From NCBI RefSeq assembly GCF_947489365.1, contig NZ_CANLDB010000002.1, forward strand, positions 124,001-188,000: a stretch of DNA of 64,000 nucleotides. Reading direction: 5' to 3'. A model generated the notes under the pieces. The model saw only the letters and a program-made list of their open reading frames with translations, was not told where the DNA came from and made no database searches. A program made the translations under genes and the position numbers. Shown piece by piece: positions 25,121-33,389 of this stretch; the first letter of the stretch is position 1; each line of letters starts with the position of its first letter. This DNA is from an uncultured Nocardioides sp. Its GTDB lineage: Bacteria; Actinomycetota; Actinomycetes; Propionibacteriales; Nocardioidaceae.

Positions 25121-25864
25121 TCAGCCCGCGACACCCAGCAGGGCGAGGCCCGCGGCCATGACGATCGCGCCGGTGGAGCCGGCCATCGCGGCGGTGCCGA
25201 GGGTGGCGAGCCGGCGGGCGGTGGGGAGGAGCTCGGCGACCCCGACCCGGAGCATCACGCCGGCGACCAGCCCGAAGACCGCGGCGTACGCCGCCGGCGG
25301 CAGCACCGCGGCCAGCACGAGGTAGCCGAGGACGGCGCCGACGGGCTCGGCCAGTCCCGAGAGGGCGGCGGCGCCCACCGCCCTCCGCGCGTCACCGCTC
25401 GCGCCGAGCACCGGCGCCGCCACCGCGATCCCCTCCGGGACGTTGTGGATCGCGATCGCCAGGGCGAGCACCGCCCCGGCGTGGGGGTCCTCGAGCGCCG
25501 CGACGTACGTCGCGAGCCCCTCCGGCAGGTTGTGGAGGCCGACGGCGACCGCGACGACCAGCCCGGTGCGCCGCAGCCGCACCTGCGGACCCGACCCGTG
25601 GTGGTGCGGCAGCCGCTGGAGCGCAGCGGTGAGCCCGGCGCCGAGGAGCACCAGGACGAGCGTCGCCGCCCACCCCACGCCGGCGACGCCGGCGGGCACC
25701 ATCGCCGCCAGGCTGACCAGGACCATCGCCCCGGCCGCGAACCCCAGCGCGACGGCGAGGCCGCGGTCGTCGCGCACCCGCCGGTGGACGGCGAGGAGAC
25801 CACCGAGCACGGTCGCCCCGCCCGCCAGCGCGGTGAGCCCGAGCGCGACCAGCGCCGGGGTCAC
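25121..25864 (-). CDS. ZIP-family divalent metal transporter
   Basis: A 247-residue membrane protein with eight predicted helices. The two metal-site helices carry VGLHNLPEGLATYV and AIHNVPEGIAVAAPV, the HNxPEG signatures of the ZIP (ZupT-like) family. A His-rich cytoplasmic loop (LPHHHGSG) precedes helix four, a usual metal-sensing or delivery loop. It most likely imports Zn2+, Fe2+ or Mn2+. GTG 25864 overlaps the stop of the upstream repeat-protein gene as GTGA. Since the transcript probably continues from nrdAB, metal supply to NrdB is an attractive but unproven link. Confidence 0.88.
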   Translation of the reverse strand: MTPALVALGLTALAGGATVLGGLLAVHRRVRDDRGLAVALGFAAGAMVLVSLAAMVPAGVAGVGWAATLVLVLLGAGLTAALQRLPHHHGSGPQVRLRRTGLVVAVAVGLHNLPEGLATYVAALEDPHAGAVLALAIAIHNVPEGIAVAAPVLGASGDARRAVGAAALSGLAEPVGAVLGYLVLAAVLPPAAYAAVFGLVAGVMLRVGVAELLPTARRLATLGTAAMAGSTGAIVMAAGLALLGVAG

Positions 25865-26289
25865 CGCGACCACCCGCGCGCCCACGCCACGACGGTCCGG
25901 ACGGTGGGGTCCGGGTCCGCCCCGAGCCGCGCCAGGTCCTCCGGCGCGACCGCCGGGTGGGCGGCCGCCCACGCCCGCACGGTCGGCGCGGCGTCCAGGG
26001 CGAGCCCGGCGAGCAGCACCGACGTCGTCAGCGGGTTGCGCGCCACGCAGCACCGGACGCCGACCTCGCGGTCGCCGGCCAGCCCCGCCAGCACGTCGTA
26101 CGACGCCCGGTGCGACAGGGCCGCGCTCTCCCGGATCCGCGGGTCGGGCGAGACCGCCAGGCGGGCGACCCGCGCGGTCTTGCCCGGGCTCGCGGGCGGG
26201 GAGGCGAACGCCGAGAGCGGCGGTCCGGCGGCCGAGGAGGCCGCCAGCGCCGCCCGCTGCCCGGGACTGAGGAAGCCGACGCAGGACAC
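25861..26289 (-). CDS. Leucine-rich-repeat-variant/HEAT-like repeat protein
   Basis: A 142-residue soluble protein made of short alpha-alpha repeats with the recurring pattern DP-x-(V/I)R-x-x-x-A (SPDPRIRESAALSH, GDREVGVRCCVARN, DAAPTVRAWAAAHP, DPDPTVRTVVAWAR). This resembles leucine-rich-repeat-variant or HEAT-like scaffolds. GTG 26289 is placed just after the nrdB stop; an upstream in-frame extension would overlap nrdB. Function is unknown. Its position between nrdB and the ZIP transporter gene, with 4-bp coupling to the latter, suggests one transcript. Confidence 0.65.
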   Translation of the reverse strand: MSCVGFLSPGQRAALAASSAAGPPLSAFASPPASPGKTARVARLAVSPDPRIRESAALSHRASYDVLAGLAGDREVGVRCCVARNPLTTSVLLAGLALDAAPTVRAWAAAHPAVAPEDLARLGADPDPTVRTVVAWARGWSR

Positions 26290-26294
26290 GGTGC

Positions 26295-27311
26295 TCAGCC
26301 CTGCCGCGCGTTGACCTCGTAGGAGGTGTTGATCGACTCGAAGAAGTTGACGAGCTGCAGGGTGTCGTTCGCGGTCGCCATCCACTTCGCCGGGTTCTGC
26401 GCGCCGAAGTACGCCCCGAATCCGAGCTCCTCCAGCCGCCGGTCGGCCAGGTAGCGCACGTACTGGTTGATGTAGTCGGCGTTCAGCCCCAGGATGCCCG
26501 TCGGCAGCAGGTCGCGGTTGTAGGCCTCCTCCATCGCCACCGCGTCGATCACCATCTGCTGGATCTCGGCGGCGAACTCCTCGGTCGCGATCTCCGGGTT
26601 CTCGTCGAGCACGGTCAGCACGAGGTTGATGCCGAACTTCAGGTGCAGCGACTCGTCACGCACGATCCAGTCGATGAGCGAGGAGAAGTTCCGCAGCAGG
26701 TTCCGCTGCCTGAAGCTCAGCGCCACCATGAACCCGGAGTAGAACCAGATCCCCTCGAGGATCACGTTGTAGGCGATGAGGTTGCGGACGAAGTCCTGCT
26801 TGCCCTCGACGGTGGTGATGTCGAGGGTCTGCTCGGTCATCCGCCTGATGTAGCGGACCTCGAACTCCTCCTTGGCCGCCATCGACGGCACCGTGACGTG
26901 GGAGTCGTACGCCGCCTGCCGGTCGATCGGGAACGTCTCCAGGACGTACTCGAAGCTCATGCAGTGGTTGGCCTCCTCCCACATCTGCTTGGCCAGGTAG
27001 AGGTGGCACTCGGCGGCGTTGACGTAGGGGTAGACGCCGAACGCCAGCGCCTTGTTGACGAGGAGCTCGTTCGGGTTGAAGTAGCTCATGAGGAACGTCA
27101 GCGCCTGCCGCTCCTCCTCGCTCATGCGGTCGAAGTCGGCGAGGTCCTCGCCGAGCTGCACCTCGTTGGGGAACCAGGTGTTGGCCACGGCCTGGTCGTA
27201 GAGCTCCATCGCCCACGGGTAGGTCACGGGCTTGAGCAGCAGGCCCTCCTCGATGCCGGTGCCGAGGATGCCGCGGGTCTTCGTCTCGGGGGTCTGTTCG
27301 TCGATCGTCAT
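26295..27311 (-). CDS. nrdB: Ribonucleotide reductase small subunit NrdB, class Ic-type
   Basis: The 338-residue radical-generating subunit of aerobic class I ribonucleotide reductase. Metal ligands are Glu82, Glu113, His116, Glu186, Glu220 and His223. The position of the usual radical Tyr (four residues after the first His) is Phe120, and the first ligand is Glu rather than Asp. Both changes are diagnostic of class Ic enzymes such as the Chlamydia protein, which use a Mn/Fe cofactor instead of a tyrosyl radical. Ligand spacing (31, 73 and 34 residues) equals that recalled for the Chlamydia enzyme. The gene follows nrdA by 50 bp in the riboswitch-led operon. Most automated annotation would call this class Ia. 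Confidence 0.93.
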   Translation of the reverse strand: MTIDEQTPETKTRGILGTGIEEGLLLKPVTYPWAMELYDQAVANTWFPNEVQLGEDLADFDRMSEEERQALTFLMSYFNPNELLVNKALAFGVYPYVNAAECHLYLAKQMWEEANHCMSFEYVLETFPIDRQAAYDSHVTVPSMAAKEEFEVRYIRRMTEQTLDITTVEGKQDFVRNLIAYNVILEGIWFYSGFMVALSFRQRNLLRNFSSLIDWIVRDESLHLKFGINLVLTVLDENPEIATEEFAAEIQQMVIDAVAMEEAYNRDLLPTGILGLNADYINQYVRYLADRRLEELGFGAYFGAQNPAKWMATANDTLQLVNFFESINTSYEVNARQG

Positions 27312-27361
27312 GGGGTGTCCTTCGAGAACGTCGTCGCTGGTGGGTGCGGTGGTCGTGCGGC

Positions 27362-29920
27362 TCACTGGCAGGAGTCGCACTGCAGGCGCTCCATGGGGTC
27401 CACGGGGCAGGCGTCCTCGAGCACCGGGAGCTCGGTGGCCTCGGGGGCCGGGACGACCGGGGGTGCGGCGGCGGGAGCCGGACGGACGGCGCCGAAGCCG
27501 CGACGGGCGCCCCCGCCGGCGGGCGCGAGCGCGGCCGCCTTGTTGACCGCGACGGTCGACTGCTCCGCGGTGTGGCGGGGCTTCATGTGGAGGTAGTAGG
27601 TCGTCTTCACGCCCATCCGCCACGCGGCGTCGTACAGCTCGACCATGGAGGAGACGTCGCGGTCGGCGAGGTAGATGTTGCGGCTGATCGCCTGGTCGAT
27701 CCACTTCTGCGCCCGCGCCGCGACCTCGACGTACGCCCGGCCGGGCAGGGAGAACGACGTCCGGTAGATCTCGACGAGCTCGGCCGGGACGTCGTCCCGC
27801 TCGGCGGCGACGGCGGCCAGGTCGCCCTGGTGGCGCAGCAGGTCGTCGCGGACGCGCTCCCACAGCCCCAGCGTGCGGAGGTCCTCGACGAGGTTGCGGT
27901 TGACCTCGAGGAACTTCCCGGAGCTGGTCGCCCGGCTGAAGATCTGGCTGAACTGCGGGTCCAGGCCGGGCGTCGTCCCGGCGACGAGGCCGATCGAGGC
28001 GGTCGGGGCGATCGCGAGCAGCGTCGAGTTCCGGATGCCGCCGGCGACCTTCGCGCGCAGCGCGTCCCAGTCGAGGCGGGTGGTGCGGTCGACCTCGACC
28101 GCCACGCCGCGGTCGGCCTCGAGCAGGTCGAGGGAGTCGACCGGGACCATCCCCTCGCTCCAGCGCGAGCCGGCGAAGTTCGGGTAGGCGCCCCGCTCGC
28201 GGGCGAGGTCGGCGGAGGCGTCGATGGCGTGCCAGGACACGAACTCCATGAGCTCGTCGATCAGCGCGTACGACGCCTCGCTGGCGTACGACCAGCCGAA
28301 CCGCTCGACGACGTCGGTGAAGCCCATGACCCCGAGGCCCAGTGCACGGTTGAGCGCGTTCGAGACCTCCGACTCCGGCACCGAGGAGATCGTGATGTCG
28401 ATGAGGTTGTCGAGCTGGCGGACCGCGAGGCGGGTGGAGGCGGCCAGGCGGTCCCAGTCGATCCGCGGCCCGTCGTGCCCGGCACTCCCGCGGCGGCCGG
28501 TGACGTGGCGGGCGAGGTTGACCGACGCGAGGTTGCAGACGGCCACGTTGTCGCGGTCCTGCGGCAGCGTGATCTCGGTGCAGAGGTTGGAGAGGTGGAT
28601 CGTGCCCGTGTTGTTGTTCAGCGCCCGGGTGTTGATCGTGTCCTTCCACGTCAGCCACGGGTGGGACGTCGACTGCAGGGTGGTGAGGATCGCGCGGAAC
28701 TGCTCGCGCGCCCCCAGCTTCTTGTGGCGCAGGTCGCCGGCCTCGGCGCGGGCGGCGTACCCGGCGTACGCGCGGGAGAAGGCGGAGCCGGTGAGCTCGA
28801 CGAGGTCGGGCACGTCGGCGGGGTCGAACAGGTACCACGGCTCGTCGGCGGCGACCCGCTTCATGAACTCGTCGGAGATCCACACCGCGGTGTTCGCGGT
28901 GCGGGTGCGGCGGTAGGGGTCGCCGGAGTTCTGGCGGAGGTCGAGGAACGCACCGAAGTCGAGGTGCCAGTTCTCCATGTAGAAGCACAGGGCGCCGAAC
29001 TTCTTGCCGCCGCGGCTCACCGCGCGCAGCGTCGAGTCGATCGTGTGCATGAACGGGATCGGCCCGGTCGAGGTGGTGTTGTTGGACTTGATGCGGCTGC
29101 CCTCGGCGCGCAGCTTGGTCACCGACAGGCCGATGCCACCGGTGCCCTTCGTGAGCCACATGACGTCGCGGACGGACTTCGCGATGTGCTCGATCTCGTC
29201 CTCCATCTGCATCACGAAGCAGTTGGAGAGCTGGGCGTACGACGTCCCCGCGTTGACCAGCGTGGAGCCGGCGGCGAGGTACTCCAGGCGCGACATCGGG
29301 TCGTAGAACCCGATCGCGGCGGCGGTGGGGTCGGCCTCGTTGAGCGACAGGCCCATGGCCACGCGCATCCAGAAGAACTGGGGCATCTCCATCGGGCGGC
29401 CGTCGGGCGCGGTGATCATGTAGCGGGTCCGCATGGTCTGCAGCCCGACGTACCGGAGCAGGTCGTCGCGGGCCGGGTCCAGGGCGGAGGCGAGCCGCTC
29501 GAGGTCGAAGTCGGTGCGCAGGCGGGGGTCGAGCAGGCCCAGCTCGACGCCGCGGACGACGTACGCGACGAACGCCTCGGCGTGGAACGCCCGGACCTCG
29601 TCGGTGGTGACGCCCTCGCCGAAGATCGCCTTGTAGAGGCTCTTCACCAGCAGCCGGCTGGCGATGGTGTCGTACGCCGGGTCGTCCTTGACGTTCTGCA
29701 GCGCGATGCCGACGACGGCCTCGTCGAGCTGCTCGGAGGTGATGCCGTCGAACAGGGTGATCTCGAGCTCGCTGCGCAGCTGCGTCGCGCGCTCGACCTC
29801 GTGGTCGAGGCCCTCGGCGGCCTCGGTGATGGAGCGGGCGATCTCGTAGCCGTCGTACGGCGCGCGGGTGCCGTCGCGCTTGACGACGGTGATCTCGCTG
29901 CGGTCGGTGCTGGTGCTCAT
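27362..29920 (-). CDS. nrdA: Ribonucleoside-diphosphate reductase large subunit NrdA
   Basis: An 852-residue catalytic subunit reducing ribonucleoside diphosphates. An N-terminal ATP-cone (residues about 8-95, ITVVKRDGTRAPYDGYEI) gives overall activity control. Active-site Cys are seen in LSNCFVM, SNLCTEITLP (radical Cys with the neighbouring Glu) and VAVCNLAS, and the C-terminal redox pair is QCDSCQ. GTRGGP just before ATG 29920 belongs to the non-coding leader; this start has an upstream GAGGGG SD. An Ala/Pro-rich linker (about 800-835) precedes the tail. The gene sits behind a cobalamin riboswitch, so expression should rise when B12 is scarce. Confidence 0.95.
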   Translation of the reverse strand: MSTSTDRSEITVVKRDGTRAPYDGYEIARSITEAAEGLDHEVERATQLRSELEITLFDGITSEQLDEAVVGIALQNVKDDPAYDTIASRLLVKSLYKAIFGEGVTTDEVRAFHAEAFVAYVVRGVELGLLDPRLRTDFDLERLASALDPARDDLLRYVGLQTMRTRYMITAPDGRPMEMPQFFWMRVAMGLSLNEADPTAAAIGFYDPMSRLEYLAAGSTLVNAGTSYAQLSNCFVMQMEDEIEHIAKSVRDVMWLTKGTGGIGLSVTKLRAEGSRIKSNNTTSTGPIPFMHTIDSTLRAVSRGGKKFGALCFYMENWHLDFGAFLDLRQNSGDPYRRTRTANTAVWISDEFMKRVAADEPWYLFDPADVPDLVELTGSAFSRAYAGYAARAEAGDLRHKKLGAREQFRAILTTLQSTSHPWLTWKDTINTRALNNNTGTIHLSNLCTEITLPQDRDNVAVCNLASVNLARHVTGRRGSAGHDGPRIDWDRLAASTRLAVRQLDNLIDITISSVPESEVSNALNRALGLGVMGFTDVVERFGWSYASEASYALIDELMEFVSWHAIDASADLARERGAYPNFAGSRWSEGMVPVDSLDLLEADRGVAVEVDRTTRLDWDALRAKVAGGIRNSTLLAIAPTASIGLVAGTTPGLDPQFSQIFSRATSSGKFLEVNRNLVEDLRTLGLWERVRDDLLRHQGDLAAVAAERDDVPAELVEIYRTSFSLPGRAYVEVAARAQKWIDQAISRNIYLADRDVSSMVELYDAAWRMGVKTTYYLHMKPRHTAEQSTVAVNKAAALAPAGGGARRGFGAVRPAPAAAPPVVPAPEATELPVLEDACPVDPMERLQCDSCQ

Positions 29921-30052
29921 GGGTCCACCCCTCGTGGGTCCGGTGATCAGGACGCGGACCGCGGTCGAGAGGGGTGCACGGGGTCTGGGCAGGGTCCTGC
30001 CCTCGATCCCTGACCCTCCCTCGGGGTCGCGGAACCTCCGCCGACGGCGGAG

Positions 30053-30228
30053 CACTGGCAGGTCTTCGGACTCGTGGGCGTCGTGCCGAGGCCTACTGTC
30101 CGTCGCTTCCCGGGTCTGGCTACCCAGTGCTCATGACGGAGGTCGTTCCCACTCACCGCTGCGGGGCAGTCCCGGACTTCCACCGGGTTCCCTCTTAGCC
30201 ACTCCCCTGGGTTGAGGAGTCGAACCAG
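30053..30228 (-). promoter_or_regulatory. Cobalamin riboswitch upstream of nrdAB
   Basis: The minus strand shows the full core: GAGGGAACCCGGTGGAAGTC, CGGGACTGCCCCGCAGCGGT, GGGAAGCGACGGACAGTAGG and the 3' box GAGTCCGAAGACCTGCC. This is a canonical adenosylcobalamin aptamer. About 130 nt separate it from nrdA and include a short hairpin at 30036-30052, possibly part of the expression platform. Repression of nrdAB-type operons by a B12 riboswitch is known in Streptomyces. Confidence 0.95.
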
Positions 30229-30239
30229 CTGCGTCGATC

Positions 30240-30283
30240 ACTATAGGGGGTGGAACTACACCGATGTAACCCCTACATCTTGT
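30240..30283 (-). promoter_or_regulatory. Probable nrdAB promoter with two ACA-TGT dyads
   Basis: On the minus strand a TATAGT -10 (30240-30245) and a TTACAT -35 (30264-30269) are 18 bp apart, placing the start of transcription just before the aptamer. Two short dyads, ACACCGATGT (30258-30267) and ACATCTTGT (30275-30283), overlap the -35 and could be diverged NrdR boxes. The region overlaps the last codons of the ferredoxin gene. Confidence 0.5.
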
Positions 30284-30545
30284 GACGTGTCTCCGGTGGT
30301 CGAGCAGCACGCGAGCCCTGGCGAGCGTGCGTCCCCGAGACCTCCGCTTGCGCCCGGAGCGCCAGGACGGGGCAGGCGCGGACGGCGCGGCGCGCCCGGG
30401 CGAGGAGGGCGGGTGGGACGCGGGCGTCGGCGACGACGGGGTAGCCCCACTCGTCGACGGTGACGAGCTCGGGCAGCAGCTCGGCGCAGAGCCCGTGGCC
30501 CCGGCAGGCGACCGGGTCGACGTGGAGAGTCACCGGTCCGCTCAT
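30273..30545 (-). CDS. 3Fe-4S-type ferredoxin
   Basis: A 90-residue small electron carrier. Cys14, Cys20 (CRGHGLC) and Cys58 (ACPVLAL) form the three-Cys pattern of actinobacterial [3Fe-4S] ferredoxins. Residues from about 68 onward (EVSGTHARQGSR) are not conserved in such ferredoxins; they are encoded by a dispersed intergenic repeat at 30294-30344 that has replaced the original stop. Its ATG overlaps the stop of the NuoF-like gene, so it is the last gene of the electron-transfer operon and probably its electron acceptor or donor. Confidence 0.85.
   Translation of the reverse strand: MSGPVTLHVDPVACRGHGLCAELLPELVTVDEWGYPVVADARVPPALLARARRAVRACPVLALRAQAEVSGTHARQGSRAARPPETRHKM
30294..30344. repeat. 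Dispersed ~50-bp repeat, copy inside the ferredoxin 3' end
   Basis: This segment closely matches the units in 61481-61684: the shared core GCTCGCGTGCTGCTCGACCA is exact on the minus strand, and the flanks agree over most of 50 bp. Confidence 0.75.
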
Positions 30546-31798
30546 CGCCAGCTCCTCTCGGGGGCGGGGACGGGGAGGACGCGACGGGCGGCGGCTCCTG
30601 CGCAGGGACGGCCCAGGCGGTGCAGGCCGACGTGGTCCCCGAGGGCGTCCAGCAGGCTGCGGACCATGGCCACCGTCCCGTCGGGGAGGTGGCAGGCCCC
30701 CCGGCCGGGGAGCAGCCCGAGCCGGGCCTGCAGGCGCTCGTCGCCGGCGGCGTCGAGGCGTCCCTCGGTGAGCAGCGCCAGGTCGTCGGCGATGGCCGGG
30801 AGACCGTTGCGACAGGGGCCGCACTGACCGGCACTGCCGCGGGCCAGATGGGCGACGAGCGAGGCGGTCTCCGCGACCGGGCAGTGCTCCGGCGGCAGGA
30901 CCGCCAGCGTCGACGACCTCAGCCGCTGCGGCGCGACCCTCCCCGGCAGGTGCCAACGACCCATGGCGCCCCCGACCAGGACGGCGCCGACCGCCTCGGG
31001 ACGGACGTCCGCGGCGAGCAGCACGCCCCCGACGGCGGCGTCCGTCGCGACCTCGAGGACGAGGCTGCCGCGGACGTCGCTGACCGTGACCAGCCGGGTG
31101 CCGGGCTCGCAGGCCTCACCGACCTGCGCGAACCAGGCGGGACCCCGGTGGGCCAGTGCGGCGAGCTGCGCGAGCGTCTCGACGTTCGAGGTGAGCGTCG
31201 GGCGGCCCCCGAGGCCGGAGACGACAGGAAGTACCCGGGTCGCTGTCGGCTGTGCGGGCCCGCCGGCCAGGTGGCGCAGCATCGCGGTCTCCTCGCTGGC
31301 GACGTATCGACGCGGCAGCGCGTGGACCCGCACGGGAACCGGGTCGTGCCGCGCGGCCAGGGCGGCGTGGAGGGCATCGACCGACGCCCCCCGCTCGACG
31401 ACCAGCCAGGCGCTCGCCGCGCCGGTCGCGGCGGCGGCGACCTGGACTCCGTCCAGGACGAGGTGGGGCGCGAGGGCCAGCAGGGTGGCGTCCTTCCTGC
31501 TCCCCGGCTCACCTTCGGCCCCGTTCGCGACGACGACCGCGTCGCCGCGCGACCGGGTGGCGACCGTGGCGAGCTTCCTGTGCAGCGGGAACGACGCCCC
31601 GCCGCGGCCGGTGAGCGCCACCTCCTCGAGGGCGCGGACCAGGGCGCCCGCGGCGACCACGGGCAGCGGCCCCCAGTGCGTCCGGTGGGCGGGGAGGTCG
31701 GCGCCGGGTCCCCGGCCGGGGCCGCCCGCGAGCAACCGGGGCACCTCAGGGACGGCCATGCGGCCCGCGGACGGCGCGGCGAGGGCGGGCGCGCTCAT
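30542..31798 (-). CDS. NuoF-like NADH dehydrogenase flavoprotein subunit
   Basis: A 418-residue protein related to the 51-kDa NADH/FMN subunit of complex I. The FMN/NADH loop GRGGASFPLHRKL and VANGAEGEPGSRKD are clear. The Fe-S region reads SAGQCGPCRNG with a later GACHLPDG; one of the four Cys found in true NuoF (SCGxCxPC) is Ala, so only three cluster Cys remain. It is isolated from complex I genes and lies between a ferric-reductase-like membrane gene and a ferredoxin gene. It is therefore likely an input module passing electrons from NAD(P)H to one of these partners. Coupled by ATGA to both neighbours. Confidence 0.85.
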   Translation of the reverse strand: MSAPALAAPSAGRMAVPEVPRLLAGGPGRGPGADLPAHRTHWGPLPVVAAGALVRALEEVALTGRGGASFPLHRKLATVATRSRGDAVVVANGAEGEPGSRKDATLLALAPHLVLDGVQVAAAATGAASAWLVVERGASVDALHAALAARHDPVPVRVHALPRRYVASEETAMLRHLAGGPAQPTATRVLPVVSGLGGRPTLTSNVETLAQLAALAHRGPAWFAQVGEACEPGTRLVTVSDVRGSLVLEVATDAAVGGVLLAADVRPEAVGAVLVGGAMGRWHLPGRVAPQRLRSSTLAVLPPEHCPVAETASLVAHLARGSAGQCGPCRNGLPAIADDLALLTEGRLDAAGDERLQARLGLLPGRGACHLPDGTVAMVRSLLDALGDHVGLHRLGRPCAGAAARRVLPVPAPERSWR

Positions 31799-32385
31799 CG
31801 GGAGTCCCCCGCGAGGCTGCGGACCGGGCGGTCCTCGTCGGCGTCCTGCGGCAGCAGACGGACGACGAGCGCAGCGAGGACGACGAGCAACGACACGACC
31901 ACGACCCACAGGCCCCAGGACGACGCGTCGGTGCCGGCACCGAGGAAGTGCAGCGCCGCGAGCGGCCAGGCGGCGTACGCCGTCCAGTGGACCGCCCGCC
32001 ACACCCGTCGACCGAGACGGTCGCGCAGCAGGGAGGTCACGACCAGGAGCAGGAGCACGTCGATCGTGAGCGTGCCGAGCCCGACCCAGAAGCGGTCGTA
32101 GGTGGAGGCGAAGGGCACGATCCCCGCCCACCAGCCGACGTCGACGTACCCGTCCAGCACGGTGGCGGCCAGGTGGACGGCGAGGAAGCCGAGCGCGAGG
32201 AGCGACAGGTTGCGGTGCAGGTCCTGGGTGGCGAACCGTGGCCAGCGCGGGGAGGCGACGGCCCGCCGGGTCGCGGCGACGCCGAGCGCGGTCACGACCG
32301 TGAGCAGCAGGAACGCCATGACACCGCTGGCTCGACTGAGCGTCCACAGCGGGTTCTGGCCCACTGCGGAGAGGAGCTGGTCCAC
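31795..32385 (-). CDS. Ferric-reductase-like transmembrane protein
   Basis: A 196-residue membrane protein with five hydrophobic helices. His residues in DLHRNLSLLALGFLAVHL and VHWTAYAAWPLAALHFLG are positioned to ligate heme b across the membrane, as in ferric-reductase-like/YedZ-type domains. There is no cytoplasmic FAD or NADPH domain, so electrons must come from a partner such as the NuoF-like protein. GTG 32385 lies next to the ApbE stop and gives the family N-terminus. A role in trans-membrane electron flow to an extracytoplasmic flavoprotein is inferred from the ApbE neighbour. Confidence 0.85.
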   Translation of the reverse strand: MDQLLSAVGQNPLWTLSRASGVMAFLLLTVVTALGVAATRRAVASPRWPRFATQDLHRNLSLLALGFLAVHLAATVLDGYVDVGWWAGIVPFASTYDRFWVGLGTLTIDVLLLLVVTSLLRDRLGRRVWRAVHWTAYAAWPLAALHFLGAGTDASSWGLWVVVVSLLVVLAALVVRLLPQDADEDRPVRSLAGDSR

Positions 32386-32386
32386 G

Positions 32387-33388
32387 TCAGGCCCCCACTC
32401 CGACGACCGTGGCTTCCGGCACGGGCCATCGGCCGACCCGGACCTCCCGGCCGTCCCGCAGGACGAGGCGGGCGTCGAGGCCGGCGGCGTCCAGCCAGTC
32501 GCGGGCGCCCCCGCCACCGAGCAGCACCGCGACGGTCGAGCCCGTCTCCGCCTCCACGCAGGTGCCGGCGACCACGCTGGCGGTGAGCACGTCGCTGTCC
32601 GTCGGACGTCCCGACCGGGGGTCGACGAGGTGGTGCAGGGGCACACCACCCCGGCGCCACCGACGCGCGAGCGTGCAGGAGGTGGCGAGCGCCCCGTCGA
32701 GGACTCCGACGACCTGCTCCGGTCCTGAGGGCGCCCGGTCGAGGTGGGAGGACTCCCCCACCGCGACCTGCCACCCGCCCGCGGGAGCGGGGCCCGCGGT
32801 CGCGACGTCACCGCCCAGGCCGACGAGCACCCCACCGCCCGTCGCGGCGTGCGCGGCGTCGGCGGCGAGGTCGGCGGCGAGGCCCTTGGCCGTGGCGCCG
32901 AGGTCGAGGACGACGCCCGCGGGCACCCGGACCCAGGTGCCGTCGTCCGCGGTGCGGACCTCGACCCGGTCCCACCCCGGGACGCTCGCGACCGTCACCG
33001 GCATCGGCCCGTCGACGGGAAGCTCGTCGAAGGTGCGGTCGTAGCCGAGGTCGATCAGGGCCCGCCCCACGGTGGGGTCCACGAGGCCGTCGGTACGGCG
33101 CGCCGCGTCGAGGGCGACGTCCACCGCGAGGGCGAGCAGCGAGGAGACCGGGACGGCCGCACCGTCCGCGCGGTGCAGCGCGCTGAGCTCGGAGTCGGGG
33201 CGGAAGCTGCTCGTGGCGGCGTCGACCTGCTCGAGGACGTGGACGACGGCCGCACGGGCGGCCCCGAGGTGGTCGGGGTCGGTCGTGAGCAGCTGGACGC
33301 CGCAGCCGAGCGCCGTCCAGGAGCAGGAGCCGAGACCCTGGGCGAGAGCCCCGGCCTCGTCGCGCTCGGCGCGGGTGAGGACGTCCAC
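32387..33388 (-). CDS. apbE: FAD:protein FMN transferase (ApbE)
   Basis: A 333-residue ApbE-family enzyme, which attaches FMN covalently to Thr/Ser of target proteins using FAD and Mg2+. Family elements are SFRPDSELSALHRADG, VDPTVGRALIDLGYD, LDLGATAKGLAADLAA and LHHLVDPRSGRPTDS. No signal peptide or lipobox is present, unlike many bacterial ApbE proteins, so it may act in the cytoplasm. GTG 33388 is favoured by an SD (GGGAG) 5 bp upstream; GTG 33400 is an alternative. No DxxTGAT-type flavinylation motif is seen in the genes around it. Confidence 0.88.
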   Translation of the reverse strand: MDVLTRAERDEAGALAQGLGSCSWTALGCGVQLLTTDPDHLGAARAAVVHVLEQVDAATSSFRPDSELSALHRADGAAVPVSSLLALAVDVALDAARRTDGLVDPTVGRALIDLGYDRTFDELPVDGPMPVTVASVPGWDRVEVRTADDGTWVRVPAGVVLDLGATAKGLAADLAADAAHAATGGGVLVGLGGDVATAGPAPAGGWQVAVGESSHLDRAPSGPEQVVGVLDGALATSCTLARRWRRGGVPLHHLVDPRSGRPTDSDVLTASVVAGTCVEAETGSTVAVLLGGGGARDWLDAAGLDARLVLRDGREVRVGRWPVPEATVVGVGA

Positions 33389-33389
33389 G

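Noticed and set aside
26295..27311. Class Ia NrdB with a tyrosyl radical
   Set aside because: The residue four after the first metal His is Phe120, and the first ligand is Glu82.
30542..31798. Complex I (nuo) subunit
   Set aside because: No other nuo genes are nearby, one Fe-S Cys is missing, and the operon contains a ferric-reductase-like protein and ApbE.
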